Positions 17,765 to 26,859 of a stretch of 64,000 nt of DNA are shown in pieces. Each line of letters starts with the position of its first letter. Positions within the stretch are counted from its first letter, which is position 1. The notes beneath the pieces are model-generated. The model was not told the DNA's origin. It ran no database searches and was given only the letters and a program-made list of their open reading frames with translations. The translations under genes were made by a program, and so were the position numbers. The stretch lies in NCBI RefSeq assembly GCF_011683955.1, contig NZ_JAAQPI010000001.1:248001-312000 (forward strand), in the 5' to 3' direction. The DNA is from Pseudomaricurvus alkylphenolicus (lineage in GTDB: Bacteria > Pseudomonadota > Gammaproteobacteria > Pseudomonadales > Cellvibrionaceae).

Positions 17765-18538
17765 CTAGCGCGGTTGCAAACGAATGGCACCATCCAGTCG
17801 AATGCATTCACCATTCAGGTATTCATTCTCCGCCATCATCACCGACAGATGCGCAATTTCCTCGGGGCGTCCCAGTCTCTGGGGATTAACGACCATCTGC
17901 TCCAGGGCCTTGTAGACATGCTCCGGGGCGGTATCGAACAGGGGGGTGTGGATTAGTCCCGGCACAATGGTATTAACCCGAATCCCCAATGGAGCGAGAT
18001 CGCGTGCCATCGGCAAGGTCATACCAACAACACCGCCCTTGGACGCACTATAGGCAACCTGCCCCATCTGGCCTTCGTAGGCAGCAACAGAAGCGGTATT
18101 GATGATCACACCACGGCCACCATGTTCGTTATAGGGTTCGTTTTTGGCGATCTGCTCGGACGCCAGTCGCGCAACGTTGAAGGTGCCCACCAGATTGACG
18201 TTTAACGCGTGTTGGTAGATATCCAGTGGATGAGGACCATCCTTGCCATAGGTCTTGCAGGCGGGGGCTATGCCGGCAAAATTGTTGCAGATATGGATAG
18301 CACCATAGCTCTCCATCACACCGGCAATGGCTTGCGCAACGGAACTTTCGTCCGCCACATTGACATGAGAGAATGCCACATCCTCAGCACCCAGTTCAGC
18401 GACCAGAGCTTCGCCACGCTCGTTATTCATATCAAAAATGGCGACTTTGGCGCCCCTGTTGACATAGGCTCTTACCGTCGCCTCCCCCAGGCCGGAGGCA
18501 CCACCAGTGACAATTGCTATTTTTCCGGAAATATCCAT
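17765..18538 (-). CDS. Short-chain dehydrogenase, HSD17B10-like 3-hydroxyacyl-CoA dehydrogenase
   Basis: 257 residues. The cofactor motif TGGASGLG is at 11-18 and the catalytic S150, Y163, K167 lie in INTASVAAYEGQMGQVAYSA. It closely follows the mammalian type-2 3-hydroxyacyl-CoA dehydrogenase (HSD10) pattern: VNLVGTFNVARL, RGVIINTASVAA, GGVVGMTLPMARDLAPLGIRV and the end NGECIRLDGAIR. HSD10 oxidises 3-hydroxyacyl-CoAs including 2-methyl-branched ones with NAD, and also hydroxysteroids. Here it would serve beta-oxidation of the acid freed by the module. The start ATG at 18538 follows AGAGGT. It may fill the role of the AtuB/AtuG dehydrogenases, which were not found in the two Atu operons. Confidence 0.85.
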   Translation of the reverse strand: MDISGKIAIVTGGASGLGEATVRAYVNRGAKVAIFDMNNERGEALVAELGAEDVAFSHVNVADESSVAQAIAGVMESYGAIHICNNFAGIAPACKTYGKDGPHPLDIYQHALNVNLVGTFNVARLASEQIAKNEPYNEHGGRGVIINTASVAAYEGQMGQVAYSASKGGVVGMTLPMARDLAPLGIRVNTIVPGLIHTPLFDTAPEHVYKALEQMVVNPQRLGRPEEIAHLSVMMAENEYLNGECIRLDGAIRLQPR

Positions 18539-18679
18539 CTATTACCTCTAAGTTCTGTGCTTGTTCAGTTCAGGCCCACCAGACATCATCTTACTTTGAT
18601 TAGGAAAAATGGGGTTTCAATGCGGACAGAATGTGTGTATATACGATCAAGATTTCTTTGAAACTGCGACTGCAAACGC

Positions 18680-19051
18680 TCAATCGTGAAAATGGTAGGT
18701 CTTCGCGGTAAATTGCCAGATCCCGTCAATTTTCATCAACTGGAAGAAATCCGTGGCGACCACGTTGATATCGTTAAAGCTGTACTCATCCACCTCCACA
18801 GTGGCAATGGGCCCGGCGATCTGGATATGGGAGATATCCGCCGCATAGTCCTGCCAGGAGGCCGTCGATTCGGTCATCACCTTGATCATTAGATCAACGC
18901 CGGTAAACACCGGCTTGCCGTCCTTCAGGGAAGTCATTATGAAATCCGGATGGAACAAGCGGTCAAAGACCTCAACGTCCTTTTTTGGCCAGGCATCCAG
19001 ATACTGTTGCACCGTATTTCTGACTGCGATTTTTTCATCAACTACTGACAT
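18680..19051 (-). CDS. SnoaL-like / NTF2-fold small protein
   Basis: 123 residues, the usual length for a single NTF2-like cone domain (SnoaL or DUF4440 type). It begins with an amphipathic helix (VQQYLDAWPKKDVEVFDRLF), then HPDFIMTSLKDGKPVFTG, and ends FTAKTYHFHD. A strong AAAGGAGG precedes the ATG at 19051. Members are cyclases, isomerases, dehydratases or binding proteins, so the reaction is open. It lies between esterase and SDR genes in the type B operon. It is nearly the twin of the protein at 52830-53201 and more distant from 51369-51734. The 140-bp gap to the SDR gene (18539-18679) holds no other gene. Confidence 0.78.
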   Translation of the reverse strand: MSVVDEKIAVRNTVQQYLDAWPKKDVEVFDRLFHPDFIMTSLKDGKPVFTGVDLMIKVMTESTASWQDYAADISHIQIAGPIATVEVDEYSFNDINVVATDFFQLMKIDGIWQFTAKTYHFHD

Positions 19052-19072
19052 TGTTATTTCCTCCTTTCTACT

Positions 19073-20368
19073 TCAAAGCATTGCCTGGTAAACGCGGGAC
19101 TGAAACTGCTCATAGAGATCCGCCAAGGGGTGAAACTGATAACCAAATACGTGAGTAAAAAACAGCGTTACCAGCTTCTCCTTCGGATCCACCATAAAAC
19201 TGGTACCACCCGCGCCTCCCCAACCGAACTCGCCGATGGATCCCGGCGTGTGTGCACCCGCCAGGGTACGCCTTACAGAAACACCAAAACCAAAACCATA
19301 GCCCGGCGTTCTGTAGAGATTGACCTCGTCATTGGGAATGTGATCAGCCGACATCAGCTCAACGGTTTTTCGCCCCAATATCTGCTGATCTTCCCATATG
19401 CCATTATCCAACAGCATTTGCGCAAACTTCAGGTAGTCGCCGGCGGTAGAGAGCAGACCACCATAAATGCCGTTGCCCGACATGCGCTTTTGTTCCGGGA
19501 AGGATGCCTTTTCAGCCGACTGTGGTGGGGTGGCCACTATTAAATCGCCTTCAGGGCCCCATGCGTGCTCCGACGTCAGGTCGTCGACGTTGCTCTCAGA
19601 ACAATAGAAGGATGTACTTTCCATTCCCAGAGGCGCCAACAACTCCTGCTTTAACAGTTCATCGATGGAGCTGCCGGTTATGCGCTCCAACAGCAGAGTC
19701 AGGACATCATAGTCAGACCCATATCGCCATTTCCTGCCAGGGTGACTCGCCAGCGGCAACGCCGCTATGGCAAGGACGCTGTCGTGGAAAGACGCGTGAG
19801 GTTCGCGCGGGAACATTTCCGGAGGATAAAACCCGGTAGCGCTCCATATTTTTCCCAGCGGGTATATCTGGTCGGCACTCACATCCTGGGGGGACGTCGA
19901 CAGGCCACTGGTCATGGTCAGCAGATCCCGAACCGTAATCTCCCGGAAGGCCACCTCCTGAGGTACTCCCGCGATAGCCCCCCGAACGAGATCGGCTGCA
20001 GAGTTATCAGGCAATCTCACCTTTAAATCGGAAAATTCCGGCAAGAATTCAGAGATCGCCGAATCCAGCAGGAGGCTGCCTTTTTCATAGAGTCGCATGG
20101 TTAATGCCGCGATAACCGGCTTGGTTTGCGAATACATTCTGAACAGGCTGTCTTCCGACAGAGGCGTTTTCTTTTCCATATCGCTATAGCCCGTTGCCCT
20201 GGCATAAACGATCTTTCCCTCTCTGGCGACTATCGTCGTAGCGCCCGGAATCGAACCCTCAGCAACCGCCGAATCCATCATTGCCGAGAGGCCATCCAGT
20301 CTTTGCTGTGAGAAGCCTACGTCTTTTGCCGATGTGCAGGGCAATGGTAATTTAGAAAAATTTTCCAT
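19073..20368 (-). CDS. Beta-lactamase-fold serine hydrolase (EstB-like), type B module 2
   Basis: 431 residues. The catalytic Ser-x-x-Lys is S80-Q81-T82-K83 in RMYSQTKPVIA. A Tyr motif RKWRYGSDYDVL lies near residue 212 and a Gly-rich strand FGWGGAGGTSF near 385. There is no signal peptide. The family hydrolyses short esters; some members cut amides or lactones. It lies 16 bp after the TonB receptor stop and 21 bp before the SnoaL-like gene. The paralogue at 45511-46797 holds the same place next to the other type B receptor, so this esterase belongs to the core of the type B module. Confidence 0.84.
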   Translation of the reverse strand: MENFSKLPLPCTSAKDVGFSQQRLDGLSAMMDSAVAEGSIPGATTIVAREGKIVYARATGYSDMEKKTPLSEDSLFRMYSQTKPVIAALTMRLYEKGSLLLDSAISEFLPEFSDLKVRLPDNSAADLVRGAIAGVPQEVAFREITVRDLLTMTSGLSTSPQDVSADQIYPLGKIWSATGFYPPEMFPREPHASFHDSVLAIAALPLASHPGRKWRYGSDYDVLTLLLERITGSSIDELLKQELLAPLGMESTSFYCSESNVDDLTSEHAWGPEGDLIVATPPQSAEKASFPEQKRMSGNGIYGGLLSTAGDYLKFAQMLLDNGIWEDQQILGRKTVELMSADHIPNDEVNLYRTPGYGFGFGVSVRRTLAGAHTPGSIGEFGWGGAGGTSFMVDPKEKLVTLFFTHVFGYQFHPLADLYEQFQSRVYQAML

Positions 20369-20384
20369 AAGTCATTCACTTAGC

Positions 20385-22547
20385 TTAGTAGGCGTACTTA
20401 AGATTAAGCCCTGCCGTTCTGGGCTTGACGCGAGTACCGATAACACCTGGGTCGAGCGTGGAACTGACGGCGGTAGTCAGACCATCTTCATTGAGGAGAT
20501 TGTCCACATAGAAGAACAGGCCCCATTGTTCCGATTGAACACCGGTACGGAAATTAGCCAGTGTATTGCTGTCACTCTGGTATTCGATGCCGGTAAAGTA
20601 GGTTGGCTTCTCTGCGGTTTTCTGCAGGTTCAGATGAAGAGTCCATTCCAGACTGTCATTAATCGGGCGGTTATAATCCACCGAGGCAAACAGTGAATAC
20701 TCCGGCACCTGGGCGATACGCGTGCCCGCTTCAATAGCACCGCCCTGCACCCCAAAGGAGTCCTTATACTCGGAATTGTTAACATTGCCCCCAAATTGAA
20801 GGCGCAAATCATTAACAGGTACATAAACCAGTTTGAGGTCTAACCCGTAAGATTCCGCTTCACCGACATTACGACCTACCAACAAGGGAATATTGACCCC
20901 CGGTGCCGCCGGGTTGCTGATGAATATGGTTTCAAACGCCTGCACATCCGACCAATCGTTGTAGTAAAGTGCGGCCTCAACCATAAAGCGATCATCTTCG
21001 GAGCGGAGTTTTCCACCAATCTCATAAGTCCACAACTCATCAGCATCGGCCGAGGGGTCCACCACTTCGGTACCCAAGGCAAATAAAACGGAAGTTAGTG
21101 AATTCTGCGTACCCGGCCGGAAACCTTTGGCGATATTGATATAGCTCATGGCCCTGTCGGTCCACTGAGCTGTCAGGTTGAATCTTGGTGTCACATTGCT
21201 GGATCCCGTCTCCCGGTGAGTCGGCACCCCAAAGAAAGAGGCGATTGCGATGTTTCCCAGGGCCGATTCATCGGCTTCCCTTTCGTCATCGACATAGCGC
21301 AGGCCGACAGTCGCCTCCAGCCTGTCTTCCCAGAACCGATAGTGCATTTCGCCAAACACAGACCATTGTTCGGATTCGTAACGATCACCCACCAGTTGTA
21401 CGACCTGGCTGGGCGATGACTGGGACACCGTGAGAAAGTCCGATGCTTCCTCCGAATCTTGATAAAAGGCACCGACGGTCCACTGCAGCGCACCCTCATG
21501 CGTGGATGCCAGGCGAATTTCCTGATTGAAAGACCGGGTTTCTCCCCGGTTCCACAGATCATTCAACAGAGTAGTGGTGGAGTTGAGACTTTCGGATTCC
21601 AGGTCAATCAGGCTGGTGGCGGAATACAGGCTTACCTCCGGGAAATCGTATTCGATTGATAGGTTGTAGAGTGTGTACTCGTTATTATCAAAGAGCGCTT
21701 CCCTCTCAGAGGTACCTATCGGGAACAACAAATTTGGCGAATCATACTTATAGTCTTCGTTGACAAAAATGGGGGCGGCATCTGTTTTCGAGTACCATAC
21801 TGAGGTCCGCACTGTCAGCTCGTCTGTGGGTGTATAGGTCAATTTTGCGCGGACACTGTCGTTTCTATGGTCGTTATAGTCGTCCTTCCCCCTGGCGACG
21901 TCATCGATATAGCCGGCATTGTCCTCGTATCCTGCAACAATGCGGGCGCCCAGAACACCGTCTATCAGGGGCACATTGACAGCGCCGAACACTTCATAGT
22001 TTTCACCGGCTTCGGTGGTGGTGGACACCGATGTATCCAACTTGGCCTCGAAATCCGTTGTACTGGCGTTCCTAGTTCTTACCAGCACAGCACCACTGGA
22101 CGAACCTGCACCATACAAAGTGCCCTGGGGCCCTCTCAGGACCTCGATTTGTTCAAGATCAAAGGTTCCAACAATGGGAACAAACGATGTGTTAACACTG
22201 GTGTAGGGCAAATCATCCAGATAGTAGCCGACCGTCGCGTCTCCAAAGTCTGAGGAAATGCCCCTTATCTGAATGGAAGCAGAGGTGGCGCGCGCCGTTT
22301 GCGCCAGGTTCACGCCAGGAGACATCTCCAGCACGTCGGTAATGGAAGTGGCCCCTACCGCTTCCATACTGTCTCCCGTAAAGGCGGAGATGGCCTGGCC
22401 CACCTCCAGCAGATCTCTGCCGGCACCCCGCTTTTCAGCGGTTACCACTATTTCCTCGATCAGGAAATCATTATCGGCGTGACTGTTGAGTGCATAGACG
22501 CTGCCGGCGACTGTACTTATGGCAAATGCTATTGCTTTTGTTTTCAT
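20385..22547 (-). CDS. TonB-dependent outer-membrane receptor, type B (module 2)
   Basis: 720 residues. The start ATG at 22547 follows GAGAGGAC. A signal peptide covers ~1-24, then LIEEIVVTAEKR leads into the plug with IQIRGISSDFGDATVGYY, DDLPYT and IEVLRGPQGTLYGAGSSSG. A long beta-barrel follows and ends in LKYAY with an aromatic last residue. It is closest to the receptor at 46818-49007 and shares with it the SSDFGDATVGYY(L/F)DDLP stretch that the type A receptors lack. It probably starts the operon running through esterase, SnoaL-like, SDR and amidase genes. The ligand is unknown; terpenoid- or lipid-like compounds are guesses. Confidence 0.9.
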   Translation of the reverse strand: MKTKAIAFAISTVAGSVYALNSHADNDFLIEEIVVTAEKRGAGRDLLEVGQAISAFTGDSMEAVGATSITDVLEMSPGVNLAQTARATSASIQIRGISSDFGDATVGYYLDDLPYTSVNTSFVPIVGTFDLEQIEVLRGPQGTLYGAGSSSGAVLVRTRNASTTDFEAKLDTSVSTTTEAGENYEVFGAVNVPLIDGVLGARIVAGYEDNAGYIDDVARGKDDYNDHRNDSVRAKLTYTPTDELTVRTSVWYSKTDAAPIFVNEDYKYDSPNLLFPIGTSEREALFDNNEYTLYNLSIEYDFPEVSLYSATSLIDLESESLNSTTTLLNDLWNRGETRSFNQEIRLASTHEGALQWTVGAFYQDSEEASDFLTVSQSSPSQVVQLVGDRYESEQWSVFGEMHYRFWEDRLEATVGLRYVDDEREADESALGNIAIASFFGVPTHRETGSSNVTPRFNLTAQWTDRAMSYINIAKGFRPGTQNSLTSVLFALGTEVVDPSADADELWTYEIGGKLRSEDDRFMVEAALYYNDWSDVQAFETIFISNPAAPGVNIPLLVGRNVGEAESYGLDLKLVYVPVNDLRLQFGGNVNNSEYKDSFGVQGGAIEAGTRIAQVPEYSLFASVDYNRPINDSLEWTLHLNLQKTAEKPTYFTGIEYQSDSNTLANFRTGVQSEQWGLFFYVDNLLNEDGLTTAVSSTLDPGVIGTRVKPRTAGLNLKYAY

Positions 22548-22815
22548 ATTTTGTCCTCTCCCCTCGTACGGTATTTCGAGCTGAACACGGCTCGTACATT
22601 GTCTGGATATTTTTAGTCACCGTGTTGTGACCATAGTAGTACTATTCCAGCGCCCGCTTTTCAGATTACGACCGCAAATTCTCAGCTTTCGAACAGAAGA
22701 TTCCGCTTTATTCATGATAACTTCAGCTAAGGCGACAGTGGCTGTGTTATCCCGGGGGAATTTGTTAGAATCGGGTTATTGGAGAGATCGAATATAACTT
22801 GTTGTCATATGGCTA

Positions 22816-23856
22816 GTGAGTGTTATGCGCATTGATGAGGGTTTAGAAACCGGTTTTATTGGCCAGCTGCATAAGGATGCCCTTGACCGAGCTGCCGGTT
22901 TCCTGGAAAGCAAACCAGAGCCTGGAGTTCCAGCCATCCTGTCTTATCAAACGCCGTCCGCTTCGATTGAAACCTCCTTGCATAATCAGGATTTTGGCAG
23001 GACCTGCGGGGACTACTTGCAACTGGCTCGATTATCAGAGGATCTTTACTCTGCAGCCGTCTGCATCTCCAGTGATTCACCTTTTCGAAATGTTTCCAAG
23101 ATCCGCAACGTTATGGGGTTCTTCGTTGGCGGCAGCTTCGATGCCATCACACCCGCTGGTGATATCAGTGCTTCGCCCAGGAATGGAGAAGCCTTTCTGT
23201 TCAGCTATCCCTATGACGAAACCGGAATCTTCGAGACACGAGCCTTCTCAGAACAAAAGACCGTTTGTATTTATTTTGAAAGAGACCGTGTCGAGAACGC
23301 GTTGGGCATGAGCATCGCACAGTGCCCAAGTTCATTCAGGCAGTTTTACGAGGATTCACAATATAGCTGCCAATACATGCCTCTACCTCTGTCATTCAGC
23401 GCATCGGCGGTGGTTCAGGACCTACTGGATTCGCCAACCGAGGGCGCCCTTCGGTATCGGCAGATATCTTCGGCGGCCAATTATCTGTTACTGCAGTTCC
23501 TGCAGACTCTGGCAGACATCGATAAAAGCAAAGACCCCTATACAGACAGGCTTGAGCAAGCGAAATCGCTGCTGGTAAGCGACCTCAGCGCCCGCTACAC
23601 CCTGGACACGATTGCCAAAAAGGTCGGCATTGGCAAAACCAAACTCGCCATGGAGTTTCGTCGCAAGTTTGGTGTTACTGCAACGGAGATGCGACGGGAA
23701 GCGAGACTGACCGAAGCTTTCCGACTGCTTAAGCAAACCGGAAAACCCATCGCCATTGTCGCCGAGGACACGGGGTTTAAGAATCAAAATTATTTCTCAG
23801 ACGCCTTTAAGAGTCGTTTTGGTCTGTCTCCCAGAGACGCACGCAAGAAAGGTTGA
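22816..23856 (+). CDS. AraC/PchR-like transcriptional regulator, type B (module 2)
   Basis: 346 residues from GTG 22816; the ATG at 22825 (343 residues) is an equally possible start, and neither has a clear Shine-Dalgarno. The N-terminal ~240 residues are the sensing domain. The C-terminal AraC domain has YTLDTIAKKVGIGKTKLAME and IAIVAEDTGFKNQNYFSDAF, ending FGLSPRDARKK. It diverges from the type B receptor across 268 bp (22548-22815), a spacing that leaves room for operators; no gene is seen in that gap. It is closest to the regulator at 49241-50308, matching the closest-receptor relationship. Confidence 0.85.
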   Translation: MSVMRIDEGLETGFIGQLHKDALDRAAGFLESKPEPGVPAILSYQTPSASIETSLHNQDFGRTCGDYLQLARLSEDLYSAAVCISSDSPFRNVSKIRNVMGFFVGGSFDAITPAGDISASPRNGEAFLFSYPYDETGIFETRAFSEQKTVCIYFERDRVENALGMSIAQCPSSFRQFYEDSQYSCQYMPLPLSFSASAVVQDLLDSPTEGALRYRQISSAANYLLLQFLQTLADIDKSKDPYTDRLEQAKSLLVSDLSARYTLDTIAKKVGIGKTKLAMEFRRKFGVTATEMRREARLTEAFRLLKQTGKPIAIVAEDTGFKNQNYFSDAFKSRFGLSPRDARKKG

Positions 23857-23869
23857 TACGAGCCTTCCA

Positions 23870-24868
23870 TTACCGCCGGCGGAATTCACTGGGTGTTATC
23901 CCCTGCCAGGATTTAAATGCCGTCGAAAACGACTGCAGATCCCCATAGCCCAGCAGCAGGGCGATATCAGTAACCGTCAGTGCTTGATCTTCCAGATACT
24001 TCGCCGCCAGGCTGGATCTGACCTCCTGCAGAAACTTCTGATAGTTAGTCTCTCGCTCTTGCAGTCGACGCTGCAACGTACGACTGGATATGCCCAGCTC
24101 CTCTGCAATCCTGATTACTGAGTAGTTTCCGGCCGGTAACTGGTGTCGAATCGCCGAATACAAGCTTACGCTAAACGGATCTGAACTCCATGGTAAGTCT
24201 GGAAGAAAATTATCGAGCTCTCTTCTGACCCCATCATAAACCTGGGTTGCCACATGCACTTGAGGCAGTTCCAGAATGCCCACGTCATAGTACAGGGCAC
24301 TCACAGGCTGCTCAAAATACAGCGGAGCGCGAAAGACGTCGCTAAGTGCGCTGATATCGCCTGGGTGCTGATAGGAGAAGTTCACCCTGGTCGGCCGCAC
24401 CGGAAGCAGACTGAAACCATCCATTAACATGGCGGTCAGTGATAACAGGTGATCCGTAACCAGGCATCGAACGGGATCGGGTGGGCAGTTAAATTCCATG
24501 GCCAGGATCAGGTGTTCGCCCTTGCGCGTTACCGCGGTTTTGACCAGGTCGCTCATTGTATTGGGGGCGTTGGGCACCAGATTAATCCACTCCTTCAGGG
24601 TTTTGCTGGCGGACGCCAGATACATATAGAGATGAAAATTTTCGATATAGGCGACTCGCCCCATCAACAAACCAAAGTCCGGGTTTTGCGTTGCATGCAG
24701 AATGGCTTTATGCAACCGCAGGTAATTCTCAGCTGGAATGGTGGCGTCGACGAGATCAACTAATCTCGGATCGACACCCGCTTCTCGCGCCAGTGGTTCA
24801 AATGGCACTCCCAGCGCTTCGGCCAAATTACTCAATAAATTTAACGACCGCGCATAGACAACTGACAA
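23870..24868 (-). CDS. AraC-family regulator with arabinose-binding-type sensor domain, next to Atu operon B
   Basis: 332 residues from the TTG at 24868, which has AAGGAGG nine bases upstream; a GTG at 24889 lies upstream of that box and is unlikely. The N domain (LSNLAEALGVPFEPLAREAG onward) fits the sensor found in OruR/GliR-like AraC proteins, unlike the four PchR-like regulators in this window. The C-terminal HTH has IRIAEELGISSRTLQRRL and LTVTDIALLLGYGDLQSFST. It diverges from atuA at 25046, so it is the likely local regulator of the second Atu operon. In Pseudomonas the atu cluster is controlled by a TetR protein (AtuR), so control here seems to differ. Confidence 0.84.
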   Translation of the reverse strand: MSVVYARSLNLLSNLAEALGVPFEPLAREAGVDPRLVDLVDATIPAENYLRLHKAILHATQNPDFGLLMGRVAYIENFHLYMYLASASKTLKEWINLVPNAPNTMSDLVKTAVTRKGEHLILAMEFNCPPDPVRCLVTDHLLSLTAMLMDGFSLLPVRPTRVNFSYQHPGDISALSDVFRAPLYFEQPVSALYYDVGILELPQVHVATQVYDGVRRELDNFLPDLPWSSDPFSVSLYSAIRHQLPAGNYSVIRIAEELGISSRTLQRRLQERETNYQKFLQEVRSSLAAKYLEDQALTVTDIALLLGYGDLQSFSTAFKSWQGITPSEFRRR

Positions 24869-24934
24869 GACGAGAATCCTCCTTAACACCCTGTTCTGTA
24901 CTTGATAATAGCAGTATTCCCTCCAAGTCCGAAC

Positions 24935-24965
24935 CCATGGATGGCGTGTTTTCTGAAATCCATGG
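24935..24965. promoter_or_regulatory. Inverted repeat in AraC-atuA divergent region
   Basis: CCATGGAT (24935-24942) and ATCCATGG (24958-24965) form a perfect 8-bp inverted repeat with a 15-bp spacer. TGGCG follows closely after each CATGG, so there is also a direct-repeat component. It is about 80 bp upstream of the atuA ATG and 67 bp upstream of the regulator start, a plausible operator position. Confidence 0.4.
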
Positions 24966-25045
24966 CGCTCTATCGGACGCCGGCTGCAACCCGGTTCTTT
25001 AGAATCAACGCTTAATCAAATTGATATCGGTGAAACGAGGCAGCA

Positions 25046-26851
25046 ATGAACCCAAATACAGTTAGAATCGGCGGTGCCAGTGGCTTCTGGGGGGATTCCG
25101 CCCACGCGACGGCTCAATTCCTCGGAGACGATCATCCGGATTATATCGTCTACGACTACCTGGCCGAGATCACCATGTCGATTATGGCTCGCGCCCGCGC
25201 CAAGGACAGCAGCATGGGCTATGCAGTCAGCTTCATGACCGAAGCGATGTTACCCAACTTGCACCGAATCGCCGAGCTGGGCATAAAAGTCATTGCCAAT
25301 GCCGGCGGTGTCAATCCCGAGGCCTGCGCCAAGGCCCTGCAATCAGGGCTGGATGAAAAAGGCCTGAACCTTAAGGTCGCCTGGGTGGAAGGCGATGATC
25401 TCATCGCCCAGCGGGAGAGTTTTGCCGGAGACAAGATCACAGAAATGTTCTCCGGCGATGTTTTCCCGGCTACGGACAAGATTCAAAGTATCAACGCCTA
25501 CCTGGGTGCCTTCCCCATTGCCGAAGCTCTGAACCGGGGGGCCGATATCGTTATCACCGGCCGCTGTGTCGACAGTGCCGTCACTCTCGGCGCCTGCATT
25601 CACCACTTCAACTGGCATCGGGAAGACCTTGACCAGCTGGCCTTGGGATCACTGGCGGGACATATCCTGGAATGCGGCCCCCAGGCCACCGGTGGTAATT
25701 TCACTGACTGGGAAGATGTACCCGACAGAGACACCATCGGCTACCCGATCGCCGAAATTAACGCTGATGGTAGTTTTGTGACCACCAAACCCCGGAACAC
25801 CGGTGGTTTGGTTAATATCGGCACCGTGGCTGAACAGCTGGTCTACGAAGTCGGTGACCCTGGCGCTTACCTGTTGCCGGACGTAGTCTGTGACTTCACC
25901 GACGTCAAGCTGGAACAGCTGGGGCCCGATCGCGTCCTGGTCAGCGGCGCCAAAGGTCGTGCGGCTCCCGACAGCTACAAGGTCAGCGCAACCTATGCCG
26001 ACCAGTTTCGCGGCGGCAGCTATTGGACATTTTACGGTGTCGATGCGGACAAAAAAGCGGCGGCCTTCGCCGAGTCCATTTTCAAGGCCTCGCGCAACAC
26101 ATTTGCCAAACAACGACTGCCAGATTTCAGCGAGACCTCCATAGAGTTGATCGGTGCCGAAAGCCAGTATGGTCAGTACCAGGAACACAGTCACTGTCGG
26201 GAATTGATACTGAAGTTTGCCGCCAAGCACCCACAAAAGCGCGGTATCGACATTATGCTCAAGGAAAGCACCGGTTTAGGTCTGGCCACACCGCCGGGTC
26301 TGTCGAGCTTTGGCGGCAACCGTGCCAAAGCCTCGCCGGAGGTACGACTGTTTTCGTTCCTGGTGCCAAAGACCGGCATCGACATCAAGGTTCACATAGA
26401 CGGTTGCAGCGTCGCATGCCCTGACCCGGACGGCCAGGCCTTTGAAGCCAAGCCGCCTGAGAGCGGTAACCTTGGCAAGGCCACCAGTGAAGCCGGGGTA
26501 CCCGCAAAACTGATCGCCGTGCCACTGATCGAACTGGCCTGGGGCCGCAGCGGCGACAAAGGCAACAAGGCCAATATCGGCATTATTGCACGCAAACCAG
26601 AGTACCTGCCCTACATTAACGAGGCCCTTTCAACCGACGTCGTAGCCTCACGTTTTCAGCATTTTTTTGATGATGGCAAGGAAGTAAACGTCGAAAAATT
26701 TCAGCTGCCCGGCCTCAACGCTATTAACTTTTTACTGCACGATGTATTGGCCGGCGGTGGCATTGCCAGTCTTCGCAATGACCCTCAAGCCAAAGGCTAC
26801 GCCCAATTGCTGCTGGCCTGCCCGGTTCTCATTCCTTCATCTTTGGTGTAA
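25046..26851 (+). CDS. atuA: AtuA family protein (acyclic terpene utilization), copy B
   Basis: 601 residues, the full family length. The large N-terminal DUF1446 domain (~1-450) starts RIGGASGFWGDS and includes NAGGVNPEAC, TGRCVDSAV and GHILECGPQATGGNF. The small C-terminal domain (~490-600) begins LAWGRSGDKG. The family is essential for citronellol/geraniol catabolism in Pseudomonas, but no reaction is established. It is first in a nine-gene + strand run and lies 8 bp before atuC. Its C-terminal part matches the truncated copy at the window start, showing that the whole operon was duplicated. Confidence 0.88.
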   Translation: MNPNTVRIGGASGFWGDSAHATAQFLGDDHPDYIVYDYLAEITMSIMARARAKDSSMGYAVSFMTEAMLPNLHRIAELGIKVIANAGGVNPEACAKALQSGLDEKGLNLKVAWVEGDDLIAQRESFAGDKITEMFSGDVFPATDKIQSINAYLGAFPIAEALNRGADIVITGRCVDSAVTLGACIHHFNWHREDLDQLALGSLAGHILECGPQATGGNFTDWEDVPDRDTIGYPIAEINADGSFVTTKPRNTGGLVNIGTVAEQLVYEVGDPGAYLLPDVVCDFTDVKLEQLGPDRVLVSGAKGRAAPDSYKVSATYADQFRGGSYWTFYGVDADKKAAAFAESIFKASRNTFAKQRLPDFSETSIELIGAESQYGQYQEHSHCRELILKFAAKHPQKRGIDIMLKESTGLGLATPPGLSSFGGNRAKASPEVRLFSFLVPKTGIDIKVHIDGCSVACPDPDGQAFEAKPPESGNLGKATSEAGVPAKLIAVPLIELAWGRSGDKGNKANIGIIARKPEYLPYINEALSTDVVASRFQHFFDDGKEVNVEKFQLPGLNAINFLLHDVLAGGGIASLRNDPQAKGYAQLLLACPVLIPSSLV

Positions 26852-26859
26852 AGCCTGCT

